This document shows, in pieces, positions 15,229 to 23,945 of a stretch of 64,000 bases of DNA. The notes beneath the pieces were generated by a model. It was not told the origin of the DNA. It ran no database searches and was given only the letters and a program-made list of their open reading frames with translations. Made by a program: the position numbers and the translations under genes. Origin of the DNA: DASRDR01 sp963812945 [NCBI: uncultured Candidatus Rokubacteria bacterium]. GTDB taxonomy: Bacteria; Methylomirabilota; Methylomirabilia; Rokubacteriales. The stretch covers positions 3,224,001 through 3,288,000 of the forward strand of contig CAWEXD010000008.1 of the NCBI GenBank assembly GCA_963812945.1. Reading direction: 5' to 3'. Each line of letters starts with the position of its first letter. The stretch's first letter is position 1.

Positions 15229-16392
15229 TCAGACGGCGCCGGTGCGGCGAAGCGTGGCGATCTCGTCGTCCCGGTAGCCGAGCTCCCGGAGGATCTCCTC
15301 GGTGTGCTCGCCGCGCTCGGGCGCGGCCGAGCGTATGGTCGGCGGCGTCCGCTCGAGGTTCACGCCGTGGCCCACCAGCCGGATCGGGCCGAGGGCCTTG
15401 CTCACCACGGGCCGCTCGACGGGGAGGGTCCGCGCCTGGGGGTCCTCGAAGGCCTGCCGCACGTCGAGGATCGGCCCCGCCGGCACGCCGGCCTCGTCGA
15501 AGCGCGCCTGCCACTCCGCGCGGTCGCGCGTGACGAGCCGGCGCTCCAGCTCCTCGGTCATCTCCTCGCGGTGCCCGCGGCGCAGGTCGCTCGTGGTGAA
15601 CCGGGGGTCGTCGATCAGCTCCGGGGCGTCGAGCGCGCGGCAGAGCCGCTGGTAGAGCCGATTGTTGGCGGCCTGGATGATCACGGCGCCGTCCCGGCAG
15701 CGGAACACGCCCGTCGGGACCCCGACCGGGTGGTAGTTGCCGGCCTGCCCCGGCACCTCGCCGCCGATGAGCCAGCGCGCGGCCTGGAGGTCCATCAGCC
15801 GGATCATCGCTTGGAGCAGGGACGTGTGCACCCACTGGCCCCGGCCCGAGCGCTCGCGCTCGAGCAGCGCGACCATCACGCCGTGGGCGGCCATCAAGCC
15901 GGCGGTGAGGTCCGCGATCGGGAGCCCCGCCCGGAGAGGCCCCTGACCGGGGAACCCGTTCACGGTCATGAAGCCCGAGAGCCCCTGGGCGATCTGATCG
16001 AGCCCCGCCAGGTCGGCGTAGGGTCCGGTCTGGCCGAACCCGGAGATGCTCACGTAGACGAGCCGCGGGTTGAGCTTGGACAGCGTGTCGTAGTCGATCC
16101 CGAGCCGGTGCTTCACGCCGGGCCGGAAGTTCTCGGCGAAGACGTCGGCCTGGCGCACGAGCCGGTAGAGCACCTCGCGGCCCGCCTCAGACTTGAGATT
16201 GAGGGTGAGGCCGCGCTTGTTCGGGTGGAGATTCTGGAAGTCGAAGCCGTGGCGGCCGCCGACGTCGTCGTCCTGCTCCTCGGGCAGCTCCACCTTGATG
16301 ACCTGGGCGCCGAACTCCGAGAGCTGCCGGATGCAGGTGGGCCCCGTCCGGGCGCGGCAGAGGTCGACGACGCGGATGTGGGACAGCGGCAT
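15229..16392 (-). CDS. Class III CoA-transferase (CaiB/BaiF family)
   Basis: A 387-residue formyl-CoA/carnitine-CoA-transferase family protein, which moves CoA between carboxylic acids by a covalent Asp-CoA route. The catalytic Asp lies in GLPIADLTAG near residue 165; the N-terminal VVDLCRARTGPTCIRQLSEFGA and AENFRPGVKHRLGIDY segments are family hallmarks. The ATG has a strong GAGGAGGGGAGA. The gene starts 16 bases after the ABC ATPase stop and so probably ends that operon. This suggests that the imported solute, or a product of it, is a carboxylic acid that is then activated with CoA. Confidence 0.85.
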   Translation of the reverse strand: MPLSHIRVVDLCRARTGPTCIRQLSEFGAQVIKVELPEEQDDDVGGRHGFDFQNLHPNKRGLTLNLKSEAGREVLYRLVRQADVFAENFRPGVKHRLGIDYDTLSKLNPRLVYVSISGFGQTGPYADLAGLDQIAQGLSGFMTVNGFPGQGPLRAGLPIADLTAGLMAAHGVMVALLERERSGRGQWVHTSLLQAMIRLMDLQAARWLIGGEVPGQAGNYHPVGVPTGVFRCRDGAVIIQAANNRLYQRLCRALDAPELIDDPRFTTSDLRRGHREEMTEELERRLVTRDRAEWQARFDEAGVPAGPILDVRQAFEDPQARTLPVERPVVSKALGPIRLVGHGVNLERTPPTIRSAAPERGEHTEEILRELGYRDDEIATLRRTGAV

Positions 16393-16408
16393 TCTCCCCT
16401 CCTCGGGG

Positions 16409-17485
16409 TCAGGGCACGACGGTGACGCCGTGGTCCTCGAAGGCCACCCACACCGAGGTCCCGGCAGGCGTCGGGCGCGTTACGGCGCGGTCGACCACGA
16501 ACAGCTCTCCGACCGACGTGGAAACAGTGTACTCCATGTGCGTGCCGAGGTACGCCGCCTTGGCGATGCGCCCCTCGAGCGCCGGTCCACCGGGCGGCGC
16601 CGGCGAGAGGACGAGCGACTCCGGGCGGATCGCGATCTTCACGGGCCCGGGCGCCGCCCCGCGATGCGGCAGGAGGAGCTCGATCCCGCCGACTCGCACC
16701 TGCCCCGCGACCCCGTTCCGCGTCGTGAGCTCGGCGTCGACGAGATTCGAGTCGCCGACGAAGTCCGCCACGAAGAGGCTCACCGGCGCCTCGTAGAGCT
16801 CCCGTGGCGTCCCGCTCTGGGCGATCGCGGCCTGGTCCATCACGATGATGCGATCGGACACGGCGAGCGCCTCCTGCTGGTCGTGCGTCACGTAGGCCAC
16901 GGTCAGCCCGAGCCGCTGCTGGAGCTCGCGGATGTCCTCGCGCACCCGGCGCCGCAGCTTGGCGTCGAGGTTCGAGAGCGGCTCGTCGAAGCAGAGCACC
17001 TCGGGCTCCAGCACGAGAGCCCGGGCGACCGCGACCCGCTGCTGCTGCCCGCCCGAGAGCTCCGAGGGCAGGCGCGCGTCGAGGCCCTGCAGGCCCACCA
17101 GGGCCAGCTTCTCCCGCGCCTGCTCGTGGGCGCGGCTCCGGGGCGCGCCCGTGACGAGCGGACCGTAGGACACGTTCTCGAGCACGGTCATGTGCGGGAA
17201 CAGGGCGTAGGACTGGAACACCATGCTCACGTTCCGGTCGGTCGCCGGCCGGCGCGTCACGTCACGCCCGCCTATCAGGACCTGCCCCTCGCTGGCCAGC
17301 TCGAGCCCCGCGATGAGGCGCAGCGTCGTCGTCTTGCCGCAGCCCGAGGGGCCGAGGAGCGTGACGAGCGTCGACCGCTCGATCACGAACGACACCTGGT
17401 TGACGGCGACGACATCCCCGTAGCGCTTCGTGACGCCACGGAACTCGACCGCCGCGGGCTGCCCGGCGTCCTGTCTGGCCATCAT
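16409..17485 (-). CDS. ABC importer ATP-binding subunit (Fe3+/polyamine type)
   Basis: A 358-residue ATPase of the FbpC/PotA group. Walker A is GPSGCGKTT, the Q-loop FQSYALFPHMT, the signature LSGGQQQRVAVARAL, Walker B VLCFDEPLSNLDA and the switch His in THDQQEA. A C-terminal TOBE-like regulatory domain occupies the last 120 residues. The start is ATG 17485 (GGCGGAGA upstream); an in-frame extension to 17542 lies inside the permease gene. It follows the permease by seven bases. It energises import through the 734-residue permease from the binding protein at 19783-20826. Confidence 0.9.
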   Translation of the reverse strand: MMARQDAGQPAAVEFRGVTKRYGDVVAVNQVSFVIERSTLVTLLGPSGCGKTTTLRLIAGLELASEGQVLIGGRDVTRRPATDRNVSMVFQSYALFPHMTVLENVSYGPLVTGAPRSRAHEQAREKLALVGLQGLDARLPSELSGGQQQRVAVARALVLEPEVLCFDEPLSNLDAKLRRRVREDIRELQQRLGLTVAYVTHDQQEALAVSDRIIVMDQAAIAQSGTPRELYEAPVSLFVADFVGDSNLVDAELTTRNGVAGQVRVGGIELLLPHRGAAPGPVKIAIRPESLVLSPAPPGGPALEGRIAKAAYLGTHMEYTVSTSVGELFVVDRAVTRPTPAGTSVWVAFEDHGVTVVP

Positions 17486-17492
17486 TCTCCGC

Positions 17493-19697
17493 CTATCCGC
17501 CCGCCGTCTGGAGGCTGAGGTCGGCGGGCGCCCGCCGCCCAAGCCGACGCTCGCCGACGAGCCACTGGATGAGAAGGATCGCCGCCAGCATCACGACGAT
17601 CAGGACCGACGAGTAGGCGATGGCCAGGCCGAACTCCCCCGCCTCGACCCGGCCGACGATGTATGCGGTCGCGAGGTTGTACCGGGCGCTGACCAGGAAG
17701 ATCACCGCGCTCACCGCGGTCATCGCGCGGACGAAGCTGTACACCAGCGCGGCCACGATCGCCGGGCGGAGGAGCGGCAGCACGACGCGCCGCATCGTCG
17801 TGCCGGTGCGCGCGCCCAGCGTGAGCGACGCCTCGTCGAGACTCCGGTCGATCTGCGAGAGGGACGCGATGCCGGCCCGCACGCCGACCGGCATGTTGCG
17901 GAACACGAAGCAGAGGACGAGGATCGCGCCCGTCCCGGTGAGCTCGATGGGCGGCACGTTGAACGCCAGGATGTAGGCGATGCCGATCACCGTCCCCGGA
18001 ATGGCGAAGGAGAGCATCGTCCCGAACTCGAACAGGTCTCGCCCCGCGAACCGCTGCCGCGCAAGCAGGTACGCCGTGAGCACCCCGACCGCCGCGGTGA
18101 TGGGTGCCGCGATCGCCGCGATCTGGATGGTCGTCCAGAAGGAATCCCAGGCCGATCCCGTGAAGTGGAGGCCGCCCGCGGCGGCGCGCTCGACGCTGAA
18201 GCCCGTCAGGAAATGCTGGAGGGTGGGCGTGTAGTCGCGGCCCATGGCCCGCACGAAGCCTCCGACGAGGATCACGGCGTAGATCACCACCGCCAGCACC
18301 GCCCACGGCAGGGCGAGCGCATAGCAGCCCCAGCGGAGTGGCGCGGGCAACGGCGTGGGAAGCCCCGAGTCGCCCTTCCCGGTGACCGTGGTGTAGACCC
18401 GCCGGCCGAGCCACCGCTGCTGCGCGTAGAACGCCCCCAGCGTGAACACGAGGAGGATGAGCGCGAGCACGGCCGCCCGGCCCTGGTCGTGAGCCGCGCC
18501 GACCACGGCGAAGAAGATCTGGATCGAGAGGACCTCGTAGTTCCCCGACAGCACGAGGGGGTTGCCGAAATCGGCCATGCTCTCGACGAATCCCAAGAGG
18601 AACGCGTTCGCGACCCCGGGCCGGAGGAGCGGCCACGTCACCGTCCGGAACGTCGTCCAGCGACTGGCCCGGAGCGTCTGCGCCGCCTCCTCGAGCGATG
18701 GGCTGATCCCCTGCACGACGCCGATCAGCACCAGGAACGCGATCGGGGCGAACGCGAGGAGCTGGGCGATCAGGACCCCGGGCAGCCCGTAGAGCCACCG
18801 CGTCCGCGGGAAGCCGAACCAGTCCGACAGGAGGGTCGTGACCGCCCCCGAGCGGCCGAAGAGGAGGATCAGCGCGAGGCCGATCACGAACGGAGGCGTG
18901 ATGATCGGCAGGACGGACAGGGCCCGCAGGAGGGGCTTCGCCGGGAACCCGGTCCGGGTGGCGATCAGGGCGAAGGCGAGGCCCAGGATCGTCGTCCCGG
19001 CCCCCACCAGGATCGCGAGGAACAGCGTGTTCCAGGCCACGCCGCACCGGAGCGGCCCGCGCAGGCAGTCCAGGCCCCAGACGGAGCGGGCCGAGAGCTT
19101 GGCGAAGAAGACGGATGGCGCGAGCGCGCCGGCCTCGTCGCGCACGGCGCTGGCGAGCACCGTGAGCACCGGCCAGAAGACGAAGACGGTCACGAGCGCG
19201 ACGACGAGGCCGATGGCGCTCGCGAGGAATGCGTCACCCTTCATGAAGCCCCGCGCCGCCAGACCGTGACAGAGGAGCATGAGGCACGCCAGGCCCAGGA
19301 GGAAGGCGCCCGTCCCGAAGCCGGCCTGCCGGGGCCCCGGCCCGCCGAGCAGGTTCGTGAGCCACCCGGCCGCCCAGCCCCGATGGTCGATGGCCAACCC
19401 CTGGAGAGCGATCCACACGAGGGCGCCGGCCCCCGCCAGGACCAGCGCCGTCGCGACGCGAGGGTCTTCCTTCGGGCGTCGCCAGACCAGCAACGGCAAG
19501 AGGAGCGGGAGCGCGGCCGGAAGGAGCCAGACCCGGCCGTGGAGAAGCCCCTGAAGGAGGGCCGGCGCCGTGGCGGCGTCCGGATAGCGCCCGAGCCAGC
19601 GCAGATCCAGCCAGCCGTCGCCGGGAAGGACGTACCAGGGCAGGACGGCGAAGGCCAGCCAGGCGACGCCCAGCCAGCCCGCCGTCGCGCGCGTCAT
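17493..19697 (-). CDS. Two-domain ABC permease (FbpB/AfuB type)
   Basis: A 734-residue membrane protein. After about 170 residues with four or five extra hydrophobic segments come two binding-protein-dependent transport permease domains in one chain. Each has an EAA loop facing the ATPase: SLEEAAQTLRASRW in the first half and SLDEASLTLGART in the second. Fused permeases of this kind are usual in Fe3+/thiamine/phosphonate-type importers, but the N-terminal extension makes this one longer than standard FbpB (about 520-560 residues). It sits between the binding-protein gene and the ATPase gene in one operon. Substrate not determined. Confidence 0.9.
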   Translation of the reverse strand: MTRATAGWLGVAWLAFAVLPWYVLPGDGWLDLRWLGRYPDAATAPALLQGLLHGRVWLLPAALPLLLPLLVWRRPKEDPRVATALVLAGAGALVWIALQGLAIDHRGWAAGWLTNLLGGPGPRQAGFGTGAFLLGLACLMLLCHGLAARGFMKGDAFLASAIGLVVALVTVFVFWPVLTVLASAVRDEAGALAPSVFFAKLSARSVWGLDCLRGPLRCGVAWNTLFLAILVGAGTTILGLAFALIATRTGFPAKPLLRALSVLPIITPPFVIGLALILLFGRSGAVTTLLSDWFGFPRTRWLYGLPGVLIAQLLAFAPIAFLVLIGVVQGISPSLEEAAQTLRASRWTTFRTVTWPLLRPGVANAFLLGFVESMADFGNPLVLSGNYEVLSIQIFFAVVGAAHDQGRAAVLALILLVFTLGAFYAQQRWLGRRVYTTVTGKGDSGLPTPLPAPLRWGCYALALPWAVLAVVIYAVILVGGFVRAMGRDYTPTLQHFLTGFSVERAAAGGLHFTGSAWDSFWTTIQIAAIAAPITAAVGVLTAYLLARQRFAGRDLFEFGTMLSFAIPGTVIGIAYILAFNVPPIELTGTGAILVLCFVFRNMPVGVRAGIASLSQIDRSLDEASLTLGARTGTTMRRVVLPLLRPAIVAALVYSFVRAMTAVSAVIFLVSARYNLATAYIVGRVEAGEFGLAIAYSSVLIVVMLAAILLIQWLVGERRLGRRAPADLSLQTAGG

Positions 19698-19782
19698 GCC
19701 GGCCGGGAAGGGGCGCGGTCGATGAGAATGGGGGTCCCCGCCCGCCGCTCCGGCCGCCAGCCGAGCGGGGACCCCGCCGGCC

Positions 19783-20826
19783 TCACTTCGGAAGCGCCTT
19801 CACCTCCGTGTCCCACTTCGAGAGCAGGCGCTTGCGCTCGGCCGAGGAGCCGTACTTCGCGAAGTCGTAGTTGATCAGCTTGATCTGGGTGAACTTCGGC
19901 GCCTGGGCGGGGATCGGCGCGCTCTTGTTCGACGGCACCTGATACGCCTTCGCGCCAGCGCCGAGCGCCTGCGCCTCGGGGGTGAGCGCCCAGTCGTACC
20001 ACTTCTTGGCGTTCTCGGGGTTCGGCCCGCCCTTGATGATGCTCTGCGAGCCGATCTCGTAGCCGGTGCCCTCGCACGGCGCCACGACCTTCACCGGACG
20101 ACCCTGGACGGCAAACGTCACGATGTCGTGCATGAACGTGATGCCGATCAGCGTCTCGCCCTGGGCCATGGCCTGGGCCGGCGCCGCGCCCGACTTCGTG
20201 TACTGGTTCACGTTCTTGTGGAGCTTCTTCAGGTAGTCGAAGCCCTTGTCCTCGCCCATGATCTGCACCATCGTCGCGAGGAGCGTGTACGCGGTGCCGG
20301 AGGAGTTCGGGTCAGCCACCTGGACCTCGTCCTTGAACCGCGGGTCGAGGAGGTCCGCCCAGCACTTGGGCTCGGGCAGCCCCTTCTTCGCGAGCAGCTC
20401 CGTGTTGAAGCCGAACCCGAGGGCGCCGGCGTAGACCCCGACGGTCCGGAACTTCGCCTGCTCGCCCTGACGCACGGCCCACTCCTGGAGCTCCCCGAGC
20501 TTCGGCGACTTGTACTCGACGGTCAGACCCTCTTCCGCCGCCTGGAGGTGCGGGTCGCCGGTCCCGCCCCACCAGATGTCGCCCTTCGGGTTCGCGGCCT
20601 CGGCCTTGATCTGGGCGTAGTTCTCCCCGGAGCTCTTCCGGGTCATGCTGACCTTGATGCCGGTGGCCCGCTCGAACGCGGTCACCATCGCCCGGCACCA
20701 CTCCTCCTGCGGCGTGCAGTAGAGCACCAGCTGCCCCTGGGCGTCGGCCGGGATGGTCCCGGCCAGCAGGACCAGCAGGGCGACGAGGACGGGGGCGAGG
20801 GTACGGCAGGCGGCCTGGACTCGCAT
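19783..20826 (-). CDS. Periplasmic ABC solute-binding protein (family 1, AfuA-like)
   Basis: A 347-residue exported protein. The signal peptide is about residues 1-30 with a hydrophobic VLVALLVLLAG core and cleavage near ADAQG. The mature part starts LVLYCTPQEEW and shows the two-lobed family-1 binding fold seen in Fe3+, thiamine and phosphonate carriers (ATGIKVSM, KGDIWWGG, FKDEVQVADPNSSGTAYT). Two cysteines pair plausibly in the N lobe. ATG 20826 has GGGAGGAAACG upstream, so a longer upstream frame is rejected. First gene of the operon; the ligand is unknown, and the downstream CoA-transferase hints at an organic acid. Confidence 0.9.
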   Translation of the reverse strand: MRVQAACRTLAPVLVALLVLLAGTIPADAQGQLVLYCTPQEEWCRAMVTAFERATGIKVSMTRKSSGENYAQIKAEAANPKGDIWWGGTGDPHLQAAEEGLTVEYKSPKLGELQEWAVRQGEQAKFRTVGVYAGALGFGFNTELLAKKGLPEPKCWADLLDPRFKDEVQVADPNSSGTAYTLLATMVQIMGEDKGFDYLKKLHKNVNQYTKSGAAPAQAMAQGETLIGITFMHDIVTFAVQGRPVKVVAPCEGTGYEIGSQSIIKGGPNPENAKKWYDWALTPEAQALGAGAKAYQVPSNKSAPIPAQAPKFTQIKLINYDFAKYGSSAERKRLLSKWDTEVKALPK

Positions 20827-21000
20827 CGTTTCCTCCCTAGTATCGGGGGTCCGGATCGTGGGCACGGCTCGCTCGGCCGGGCAGGGCGAGCCCCTGGGTG
20901 CCGGCGTAACGGAACTGTAGCAAATGATCGGCCCCGCGTCCCGGGTGATCCCGCCACGCGGCCGGGCCTCGGGACGCTCGCCGGTGAGGCTGGGCGGCGC

Positions 21001-22098
21001 TCATTCCGCCGCGTACACCTGGAGCTTGGCCGCCGGGATCCGGACCGCCACCGGCCCGGCCGGGGTGGGCTCCGCGGCGTCCACCATGACCATCTCGTCG
21101 CCGACGCGCACGTAGTGCCGGTAGACGGAGCCGAGGAACAGATGCTCCTCGAGGGCCCCCCGCAGGACGGCGTCGCCAGGACCGGCCGCCGCTCCGGCGG
21201 CGAGGAGCACGGCATCGGTCGCCTTGAAGATCACCGTCGCCGCCCCGCGCACGGCCCCGGCGTACGGCAGACGCTGCCCCTCGACGGAGAGCGCCCCCGC
21301 CTCGGCCGTCGCGGAGAGCTGGTTGGAGACCCCGAGGAACTCCGCGGCGAAGGCACTGCCCGGCCGGAAGTAGATCTCCTGCGGGCTCCCGGCCTGGACA
21401 ATCCGCCCGGCGTTCATGAGGACGACCGTGTCGGCGATCGCCAGCGCCTCCTCCTGGTCGTGAGTGACATAGATGGCGGTGATGCCGACGGTCCGCTGGA
21501 GCCGGCGCACCTCGACCCGGAGCCGCTGGCGGACCTTGGCATCGAGGTTCGAGAGGGGCTCATCCATGAGGAGGACCCGCGGCTCCACCACGAGGGCGCG
21601 CGCGAGCGCCACCCGCTGCTGCTGCCCGCCGGACAGCTGGCCCGGCTTCCGGTCCATGACGCCGGTGAGCTGGCCGATCTCCACCATGTTCAGGACCCGC
21701 GCCACCCGCTCGCGAATCTCGGCGGCGGGAAGCTTGCGGAGCCGGAGCCCGTAGGCCACGTTCTCGAAGACCGTCATGTGCGGCCACAGCGCGTAGTTCT
21801 GGAACACCATGGCCGTGCCGCGCGCCTGTGGCTCGAGCGCCGTCACATCGTCGCCGCCGAAGCGAATCTGGCCAGCGTCGACACCGACGAACCCGGCGAG
21901 GCTCCGGAGCAGCGTGGTCTTGCCGCACCCGGACGGCCCGAGGATGGCCGTCAGCCCGCCCGCCGGGAACGCGAGGCTCACGCCATCGAGCGCGGCCACC
22001 CGACCGTAGCGCTTGACGAGGCCCTCGACGCGGACCTCGACGCCGCGCATGCGGGCGGATCCCCGGGGGGCGGCCACCGTCTCCGGTCCGACGCTCAT
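21001..22098 (-). CDS. ABC importer ATP-binding subunit (polyamine/Fe3+ type)
   Basis: A 365-residue ATPase with Walker A GPSGCGKTT, Q-loop FQNYALWPHMT, signature LSGGQQQRVALARAL, Walker B VLLMDEPLSNLDA and switch His in THDQEEA, then a TOBE-like C-terminal domain. The ATG at 22098 shares one base with the stop of the upstream permease (TGATG), which fixes the start; the much longer open frame reaching 22764 is read-through inside the permease gene. It is the last gene of a four-gene importer operon that begins with the binding protein at 23946-25094. Confidence 0.9.
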   Translation of the reverse strand: MSVGPETVAAPRGSARMRGVEVRVEGLVKRYGRVAALDGVSLAFPAGGLTAILGPSGCGKTTLLRSLAGFVGVDAGQIRFGGDDVTALEPQARGTAMVFQNYALWPHMTVFENVAYGLRLRKLPAAEIRERVARVLNMVEIGQLTGVMDRKPGQLSGGQQQRVALARALVVEPRVLLMDEPLSNLDAKVRQRLRVEVRRLQRTVGITAIYVTHDQEEALAIADTVVLMNAGRIVQAGSPQEIYFRPGSAFAAEFLGVSNQLSATAEAGALSVEGQRLPYAGAVRGAATVIFKATDAVLLAAGAAAGPGDAVLRGALEEHLFLGSVYRHYVRVGDEMVMVDAAEPTPAGPVAVRIPAAKLQVYAAE

Positions 22099-22922
22099 CA
22101 GAGCCTCCCGAACATCGACAGGTACTCCGACTTCATGTACCGCTCGAGGAGAATCAGGAGGAGGATGCCCGGCAGCATCAGGATGAGCGCCGCGATCGAG
22201 GCCACCTGGAGCTCGTAGCCCACCGACGTCCGGTACATGTAGACCGGGAGCGTCAGGATGAACGGGCTTCCCACGAGGAGCGTCCCGGTGAACTCGTCCA
22301 GGGAGTAGAGAAATACCAAGAGCGTGCTCGCGACCAGCCCCGGCGTCGCGAGCGGCAGCGCGATGGTGAAGAACGTCCAGAGGCGCGAGGCCCCGAGGTT
22401 CCACGCCGCCTCCTCGAGGCTCTCGGGGATCGATCGGAAGACGGCGGTCATGGTCCAGACGGCGAACACGAGCGCGCCCACCATGTGGATCAGGACCACC
22501 CCGGACAGCTTCGCGGCCAGGTTCGCCCGGTAGAGGAGCGTCGTGGCGTTCACGAAGACCGGCAGCTGCGGGAAGGCGTGCGGCAAGAGGAACACGAGCA
22601 GGATCGCAGCCTTGAAGGGGACGGGGTAGCGCGCCAGGAGGTAGGCCAGCGGCACGGTCAGGACGAGCGTCAGGACCGTCACGATGACGGCGATCAGGAA
22701 CCCGGACTGAAGCGCCCGCAGGAGGTCTCCTTCCAGCACCTTCCGCCAGTAGAACAGGCCCCACTCCTGCGGGAGGGCGTGCGGCCAGAACCAGCGCCGT
22801 GCGAAGGACCAGATCACGAGGCTCGAGAGCGGCGCCAGGATGACGACCCCCGCGACGACGCCGATGGCCATGCGCACCGTCGCCCGGAGGAGCGTGCGCC
22901 GCTCGAGCGCCGTCCCCGACAT
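22098..22922 (-). CDS. ABC permease, second subunit
   Basis: A 274-residue inner-membrane permease of the PotC/PhnV type with six predicted membrane segments. The ATPase-coupling EAA loop is SLEEAAWNLGASRLWTF near residue 175. It starts with ATG 22922 and its stop overlaps the ATPase ATG. About 80 bases separate it from the first permease gene. Together with the first permease subunit it forms the heterodimeric channel. Confidence 0.85.
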   Translation of the reverse strand: MSGTALERRTLLRATVRMAIGVVAGVVILAPLSSLVIWSFARRWFWPHALPQEWGLFYWRKVLEGDLLRALQSGFLIAVIVTVLTLVLTVPLAYLLARYPVPFKAAILLVFLLPHAFPQLPVFVNATTLLYRANLAAKLSGVVLIHMVGALVFAVWTMTAVFRSIPESLEEAAWNLGASRLWTFFTIALPLATPGLVASTLLVFLYSLDEFTGTLLVGSPFILTLPVYMYRTSVGYELQVASIAALILMLPGILLLILLERYMKSEYLSMFGRL

Positions 22923-23001
22923 CAGCGTGGCATCCCGGTCACGCCGAGGTACGGGCGCCCGCCGCGGGACCCGGGCGCCGCCGGGTCCGTCGAGCGGGGG
23001 C

Positions 23002-23823
23002 TCACGCCGGCCTCCTCGTGATCGTGCGGAGGTAGTAGCCGGCGACGCCCATCGCGAACAGGTAGGACACCATGCCCAACGCGTTGGCAGTGCCCAGGTC
23101 GTCCTGGTAGTTGATCCGGTAGTACACGTCGACCATGAGCATCTGCGGCTGCTCCCCGCCCCCGATCATGAGGGGAACCGAGAACGCGGCCAGGCTCGCG
23201 GTGAACATGAAGGCCGAGGCCACGACGAGCGACGGAGCCGCCATCGGCAACAGGATGTCCGTGATCTGGCGTAGCGTCGACGCGCCGACATTGCGCGCGG
23301 CCTCGAGGTACGCCTCGTCGACGGCCCGGTAGGCCCCGAGCACGAGCAACACGGCGAGCGCCATGTTCTTCCACATCAGCGACACGACGATGCCCGCCCA
23401 CGTGAAGGCGATCGAGGGCGGGTCGGCCAGATCGACGAGCCCGCCCTGGGCCAGGGCGGAGTTGAGCGTCCCCCGAGGCGCAAGGAGGACTCGCATCCCG
23501 TGGCCCACCACCACGAACGGGACGAAGAGCGGCACCTTGAACAGGAACTCGACCGTCCGGTGCCCCACGATCCTGAGGTACCCGCAGAGCAGCACGGCGA
23601 TGCCGATCGTCAGCACCAGGCTCACCCCCGAGATCCAGAGGGTGTAGAGCACGTCCCAGCGGTAGAGCCGCCACACGAGGGCGTAGTTCCTGAGGGTCCA
23701 CTGCCCGTCCTTGAGGAACGAGAGGTGGGCCGACGAGAGAAAGGGGATGAAGAACAGCCAGACGACGATCGCCAGCGGCGGCGCCGCGATCGCCAAGCTG
23801 GCCAGACGAAGGGACGGCCGCAC
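23002..23823 (-). CDS. ABC permease, first subunit
   Basis: A 273-residue inner-membrane permease of the PotB/PhnU type, again with six hydrophobic segments and an EAA loop, AVDEAYLEAARNVGAST, near residue 175. The start is a GTG at 23823 without an obvious ribosome site; the hydrophobic first segment follows directly, which fits the N terminus. It lies about 120 bases downstream of the binding-protein gene in the same operon. Confidence 0.85.
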   Translation of the reverse strand: MRPSLRLASLAIAAPPLAIVVWLFFIPFLSSAHLSFLKDGQWTLRNYALVWRLYRWDVLYTLWISGVSLVLTIGIAVLLCGYLRIVGHRTVEFLFKVPLFVPFVVVGHGMRVLLAPRGTLNSALAQGGLVDLADPPSIAFTWAGIVVSLMWKNMALAVLLVLGAYRAVDEAYLEAARNVGASTLRQITDILLPMAAPSLVVASAFMFTASLAAFSVPLMIGGGEQPQMLMVDVYYRINYQDDLGTANALGMVSYLFAMGVAGYYLRTITRRPA

Positions 23824-23945
23824 GGCGCGCCGCTACCCCATGTCCGGCGTCACGCGCCGGGGCGCGCCGGCAGCAGCCCGGCCAGGGTCAGGAGCCCGGC
23901 CGGGCCGCTCCGCGTCACGCGTGAAGACCTCGACGAGCCGACGGG

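Noticed and set aside
17430-19874. An 814-residue plus-strand frame opposite the ABC permease
   Set aside because: Composition is almost all Arg, Glu, Gly, Pro and Asp with no domain; it is antisense to a clear membrane permease with EAA loops.
21001-22764. Long (587-residue) version of the second ABC ATPase
   Set aside because: The extra N-terminal 222 residues are an out-of-frame reading of the permease gene; the TGATG junction at 22096-22100 gives the true start.
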